Below, piece by piece: positions 6,943-9,278 of a DNA stretch of 9,278 nt. The notes under the pieces were generated by a model that was given only the letters and a program-made list of their open reading frames with translations, ran no database searches and was not told the DNA's origin. The DNA comes from JBEKYD01 sp049509915 (GTDB taxonomy: Bacteria; Acidobacteriota; Terriglobia; Bryobacterales; Bryobacteraceae), in NCBI GenBank assembly GCA_049509915.1, contig JBEKZL010000342.1:1-9278 (forward strand), read 5' to 3'. The number at the start of each line of letters is the position of its first letter. Positions within the stretch are counted from its first letter, which is position 1. Both the position numbers and the translations under genes were made by a program.

Positions 6943-7470
6943 AACGGCTCCATCCACGTCACCGGCGTTACCGGACAGGCGCATCTGCACACCTCCAACG
7001 GCTCCATCCACGCCATGGACCTGAAAGGAGATCTGGGCGTGGAGACTACGAATGGAGCGGTGGAGTTGGACCTGATCGAAGGCGCCGTCCACGCCCACAC
7101 CTCGAATGGGCATATCCATGCCGAGCGCCTGCGCGGCTCGCTGGACGCCACCACGTCCAACGGCGGCATCCGCGCGGCGATCGACCGGGCCGGCGGCGAA
7201 GTCCGCGCGGAAACCAGTAACGGTACGGTGGAACTCACTCTGCCCTCCGGGTTTCGATCCGACGTACGAGCGCACACGTCGAATAGTTCGATCACCCTAC
7301 ACCTGCCGGACGACGTCAACGCGCGCGTGGACGCCCACACCACCAACGGATCCATTTCTTCCGATTTCGAATTCCGCGTGCAGGGCGAGATCAGCAAGAA
7401 CCGCCTGGCGGGAACCATCGGCTCCGGCGGGCCGTTGTTCGACCTGAACACCAACAATGGATCCATCCGG
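6943..7470 (+). repeat. Coding repeats: 'SNGSI' rungs of the DUF4097 beta-helix
   Basis: The Asn-Gly codons recur with periods of 18, 18, 18, 18, 20, 21 and 21 residues before a looser end (NTNNGSIRLLR). DNA similarity survives in places: AACGGCTCCATCCACG occurs at 6943-6958 and 6997-7012, 54 bases apart. The regular spacing corresponds to one beta-helix turn per repeat. Confidence 0.8.
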
Positions 7471-7519
7471 CTGCTGCGGTAGGGCTGCGCCGCGGTAAAG
7501 TGTAGGAGAGCGCCGGCCC

Positions 7520-8521
7520 ATGTCATACGACGCCATCCTATTACTTTCCTTCGGTGGACCGGAGAAGCGTGAAGACGTAATTCCGTTCCTCGAAAACGTG
7601 CTGCGCGGGCGGAACGTGCCCCGCGAGCGGATGCTTGAAGTAGCCGAACATTATTACCATTTCGGCGGGCGCAGCCCCATCAACGGCTATTGCCGGGAGT
7701 TATTGGCGGCCATGCGCGCGAGCTTGCCGCTGCCGGTCTATTGGGGCAACCGCAACTGGCACCCGCTGCTGGCCGAGACCATGCGGCAGATGGCTCGGGA
7801 TGGGGTGCGCCGCGCTTTGGCGCTGGCCACGTCCGCGTATGCCGGCTACTCGGGCTGCCGGCAGTACCTGGAAAACATCGAAACCGCGCGGCGCGAGGTG
7901 GGCGAGGACGCTCCGGTGGTGGACAAAATACCGCCGTTCTGTGCCCATCCGCTGTTCGTGCAGGCCAACGCCGAACGCGTGCGGGAAGCCATGGAGCGGA
8001 TTGCCGAAGCTGGCCGCCCAGCCGCGCGCGTGGTCTACACGGCGCACAGCATTCCGGTGGCCATGGCGGCGGCGTCGGAGTACGAGGGCCAGATCCGCGC
8101 CACCGCGCTCGCCGTCTCCGCGCGGCTGGGCATCGCCGCCTGGGACGTAGCGTGGCAGAGCCGCAGCGGGCCGCCTGCGCAGCCCTGGCTCGAGCCCGAC
8201 ATTTTGACCCACCTGCGGGCATTGGCAGTTCAAGGGGTGGAAGACGTGCTGATAGCGCCCATCGGATTCCTTTCCGATCACATGGAAGTTCTCTACGACC
8301 TGGACGTGGAAGCCGCGGATCTCTGCTCCGGCCTGGGACTGCGGATGACGCGCGCCGGAACCGCCGGCCTCCATCCCACGCTGTTGCGCATGATCGGCGA
8401 ATTGGTCCGGGAGGGTATGGCCGCGCCCGAACCTCCGGCTTGCGCCGACGTCTGCTGCCCGCCTCCGCTACGGCCGCAGGCGGCGAGGCCGGCAGGATCC
8501 GGCGCCCTCAGCCGGGCATGA
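7520..8521 (+). CDS. hemH: Ferrochelatase (HemH / coproporphyrin ferrochelatase CpfC type)
   Basis: A 333-aa enzyme that inserts Fe2+ into a porphyrin at the end of heme synthesis. Visible motifs: LLLSFGGPE (7-15), RGRNVPRERMLEVAEHYYHF (29-48) and FGGRSPIN (48-55), YWGNRNW (74-80), SAYAGYSGCRQY (105-116), TAHSIP with catalytic His176, WQSRSGPP..PWLEPD (212-227), and GFLSDHMEVLYDLD (249-262) with catalytic Glu256. These variants are those of the actinobacterial coproporphyrin-type enzymes. Cys113 plus Cys308, Cys312 and Cys313 in the C-terminal tail (CADVCC) provide four candidate [2Fe-2S] ligands, as in some bacterial and animal ferrochelatases. A Pro/Ala-rich tail of about 20 residues follows. 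AGGAG at 7504-7508, 11 bases before ATG 7520, is the likely ribosome site. Whether the substrate is coproporphyrin III or protoporphyrin IX cannot be decided from this gene alone. Confidence 0.95.
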   Translation: MSYDAILLLSFGGPEKREDVIPFLENVLRGRNVPRERMLEVAEHYYHFGGRSPINGYCRELLAAMRASLPLPVYWGNRNWHPLLAETMRQMARDGVRRALALATSAYAGYSGCRQYLENIETARREVGEDAPVVDKIPPFCAHPLFVQANAERVREAMERIAEAGRPAARVVYTAHSIPVAMAAASEYEGQIRATALAVSARLGIAAWDVAWQSRSGPPAQPWLEPDILTHLRALAVQGVEDVLIAPIGFLSDHMEVLYDLDVEAADLCSGLGLRMTRAGTAGLHPTLLRMIGELVREGMAAPEPPACADVCCPPPLRPQAARPAGSGALSRA

Positions 8522-8723
8522 GGGGCCGGAAAAGGGGTCTTTGGAATCAGTCCGAAGCACGGCAGTTCCCCGGCCATCGCCCCGTTCCCCGGCCCTGCTA
8601 GGCCGCGAAACGAAGCAAATCTTTATCGGTCACAGGCTTTCGATATTTTTAAAGTCTTCATTTCATTGGGATAATCGCAGCTACCCGGCGCATTCCGCGG
8701 AGCCTGTCGATTACTCTGGGGGC
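8522..8723. other. Non-coding gap between hemH and the DHp-like gene
   Basis: About 200 bases with no convincing gene. The left half is GC-rich and holds an 11-base direct repeat, GTTCCCCGGCC, at 8565-8575 and 8584-8594. The segment 8611-8680 is clearly richer in A and T than its surroundings and contains GATAAT (8670-8675), a fair -10 box with only a weak -35 upstream, so a promoter for the next gene may lie here. A frame stays open from TTG 8541 through this gap, but its translation looks random and is not used as the gene start. Confidence 0.5.
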
Positions 8724-9005
8724 GTGGAGAAAGCGGTACAGGCAGCCCAAAACACGAAAATGGCTTGGGCGGTGGCCGCGGCTGCGGCGCACGATATCAA
8801 TGACGAGTTGACGATCATTCTGGGCTCGGTGGGAGTCTGGCTGGCGGCGACCCAGGCGGAAGACCCGGATCGCGATCTGTTGCTGGCCACGCGCGCGGCC
8901 GCGCAACGCTGCGCCTGGAAAACTTCGGCGCTGCTCGAAGCCAGCGAGCGGATGGGCGTTCGCCCGTCGGCCGCGCCGGTGGAGCGGCTCCTGTTGGTGC
9001 GCTGA
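8724..9005 (+). CDS. Small protein resembling a histidine-kinase dimerisation (HisKA/DHp) helix pair
   Basis: From GTG 8724 the product is 93 aa. The stretch from QNTKMAWAVAAAAAHDIN to DELTIILGSV follows the H-box pattern of sensor kinases (Q..KMEAVG.LAGGIAHDFNN.LTVILG), with the presumed phospho-accepting His23 (codon 8790-8792). A second helix rich in Ala/Leu/Arg follows (about 43-80). No ATPase (N, G1, G2) box, receiver or sensor domain is present before the stop at 9003-9005. I chose GTG 8724 because the alignment to the H-box helix begins there; ATG 8760 would cut the helix in half. A GGGGG run directly abuts the start and is a poor ribosome site. It may act as a phosphotransfer or dimerisation partner, or be the remnant of a longer kinase. 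Function is inferred from one motif. Confidence 0.5.
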   Translation: MEKAVQAAQNTKMAWAVAAAAAHDINDELTIILGSVGVWLAATQAEDPDRDLLLATRAAAQRCAWKTSALLEASERMGVRPSAAPVERLLLVR

Positions 9006-9022
9006 GATTGCTACGCTGAAAT

Positions 9023-9278
9023 TTGCGGATCCTGGGGATTGAATCTTCGTGCGACGAGACGGCGGCCGCGGTAGTGGAAGACGGCGCGGCGGTGCTTTCG
9101 TCGGTCGTGGCGTCGCAGATGGCCACGCACGGCAAGTACGGCGGGGTGGTCCCGGAACTGGCTTCCCGCGAACATCTGCGCGCCATCGTGCCGGTGGTGC
9201 GCGAGGCGCTGGAGATTTCCGGCACGGGTTTGGAGGGCCTGGTCGCGGTGGCGGCCACTTCCGGGCCGGGGCTGGTGG
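9023..9278 (+). CDS. tsaD: TsaD (Gcp/Kae1) tRNA t6A threonylcarbamoyltransferase, 5' part
   Basis: Translation from 9023 gives MRILGIESSCDETAAAVVED, followed by GGVVPELASREHL and ending at ATSGPGLV at the window edge (85 codons visible of roughly 330-350 in the family). ILGIE-S/T-SCDET and GGVVPE.ASR.H are diagnostic of TsaD, which transfers the threonylcarbamoyl group to A37 of tRNAs reading ANN codons, working with TsaB and TsaE and using TsaC/Sua5 product. The metal-binding His pair lies beyond the window. An in-frame TGA at 9017-9019 leaves TTG 9023 as the only sensible start, giving the normal N-terminus. No good Shine-Dalgarno is seen. It follows the DHp-like gene by 17 bases on the same strand, so the two may be co-transcribed. 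Confidence 0.95.
   Translation, partial: MRILGIESSCDETAAAVVEDGAAVLSSVVASQMATHGKYGGVVPELASREHLRAIVPVVREALEISGTGLEGLVAVAATSGPGLV

Larger units (their letters stand above)
6543..7482 (+). pseudogene. Lipoprotein with DUF4097-like beta-helix repeats, frameshifted by a 16-bp duplication
   Basis: ATG 6543 is preceded by GGAGG (6532-6536, 6-base spacing) and encodes a lipoprotein signal peptide ending LAG-Cys20. It reads in frame through ...YPLHAGAKLSL to about 6689. The reading then continues in the next frame as KLSLETFNGSVEISG to TAG at 7480-7482. The break falls on an exact 16-bp tandem duplication (6673-6704). Removing one copy joins the two frames seamlessly as HAGAKLSLETFNG, giving an intact 307-aa protein. 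The mature part carries ten 'T-S/T-N-G-S/x-I/V' rungs typical of DUF4097 (PF13349, putative adhesin), predicted to form a right-handed beta-helix anchored by lipid on the membrane. Asp at +2 after the Cys would favour inner-membrane retention under the E. coli Lol rule. As written, translation runs out of frame to 7220. It may be a recent mutation, a phase-variable state or a sequencing/assembly error. It diverges from Yip1 and is 37 bases ahead of hemH. Confidence 0.85.

Noticed and set aside
6943..7470. The regularly spaced repeats as a CRISPR or DNA-level satellite array
   Set aside because: The repeats keep the reading frame, vary at synonymous positions and encode the SNG rungs, so they are protein repeats.
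6607..7482. Treating ATG 6607 as the true start of the repeat protein
   Set aside because: It would lack a signal peptide and read an out-of-frame version of the segment that encodes the conserved lipoprotein N-terminus; the 16-bp duplication explains the apparent start.
6555..7526. Minus-strand frame (323 codons) opposite the lipoprotein
   Set aside because: It is a Ser/Arg-rich mirror of the repeat codons with no independent start signal or motif.
7700..8374. Minus-strand frame (224 codons) and plus-strand 7690-8601 frame (303 codons) over hemH
   Set aside because: Both lie within the ferrochelatase gene, which carries all catalytic motifs in its own frame.
8541..8723. N-terminal extension of the DHp-like protein from TTG 8541
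   Set aside because: The extension crosses the AT-richer presumed promoter region and translates to a sequence of random character.
1..9278. tRNA, rRNA, riboswitch, phage attachment site or defence-system genes
   Set aside because: None was recognised on either strand by eye; no cloverleaf-like segment or known defence motif is visible.

Overview
The window looks like chromosomal DNA from an Acidobacteriota bacterium, most likely of the Solibacter/Bryobacter type. The support is: GC-rich coding sequence; a C-terminal domain of the 'Solibacter uncharacterized' type (TIGR03437 family) on a secreted protease; a sigma factor of the PF07638/TIGR02999 type next to a Hanks-type Ser/Thr kinase; and a REP-associated transposase remnant with GTGGGACAGACC repeats. 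The placement is by protein recognition only, with no database search.

Layout. (1) 1-2157 (+): 3' part of a large secreted subtilisin-like protease whose 5' end is outside the window. (2) 2158-2632: a decayed mobile-element island between two convergent genes, holding an inverted pair of REP-like repeats, an N-terminally truncated RAYT/IS200-like transposase (-), and a third copy of the repeat core 8 bases short of the kinase stop codon. (3) 2633-6470 (-): three genes read right to left, a Yip1-family membrane protein, an ECF-like sigma factor and a TPR-bearing membrane Ser/Thr kinase. The last two are 5 bases apart and almost surely co-translated. (4) 6543-7482 (+): a divergently transcribed lipoprotein gene of the DUF4097 (beta-helix, 'SNG' repeat) type, broken by an exact 16-bp tandem duplication. 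An ECF-style promoter candidate (GGAAC-N17-CGTA) lies in front of it. (5) 7520-8521 (+): ferrochelatase, closest in motifs to the actinobacterial coproporphyrin type, with four cysteines placed to hold a [2Fe-2S] cluster. (6) 8724-9005 (+): a 93-aa protein resembling an isolated histidine-kinase dimerisation helix pair. (7) 9023-9278 (+): the start of tsaD (t6A tRNA modification), cut by the window end.

How the parts fit: the sigma factor and kinase form a likely signalling pair in which kinase input activates a sigma factor without a classical anti-sigma. The Yip1 protein and the divergent lipoprotein are envelope proteins and plausible members of the same envelope-response locus, but that link rests on position only. 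hemH, the small DHp-like gene and tsaD are on one strand with short gaps; hemH and tsaD are housekeeping.

I did not find a clearly new multi-gene system. The most notable observations are the 16-bp duplication that alone explains the broken lipoprotein, the REP/RAYT remnant, the ECF-type promoter candidate, the kinase-sigma pair with candidate phospho-threonines, and the orphan DHp-like mini-protein.
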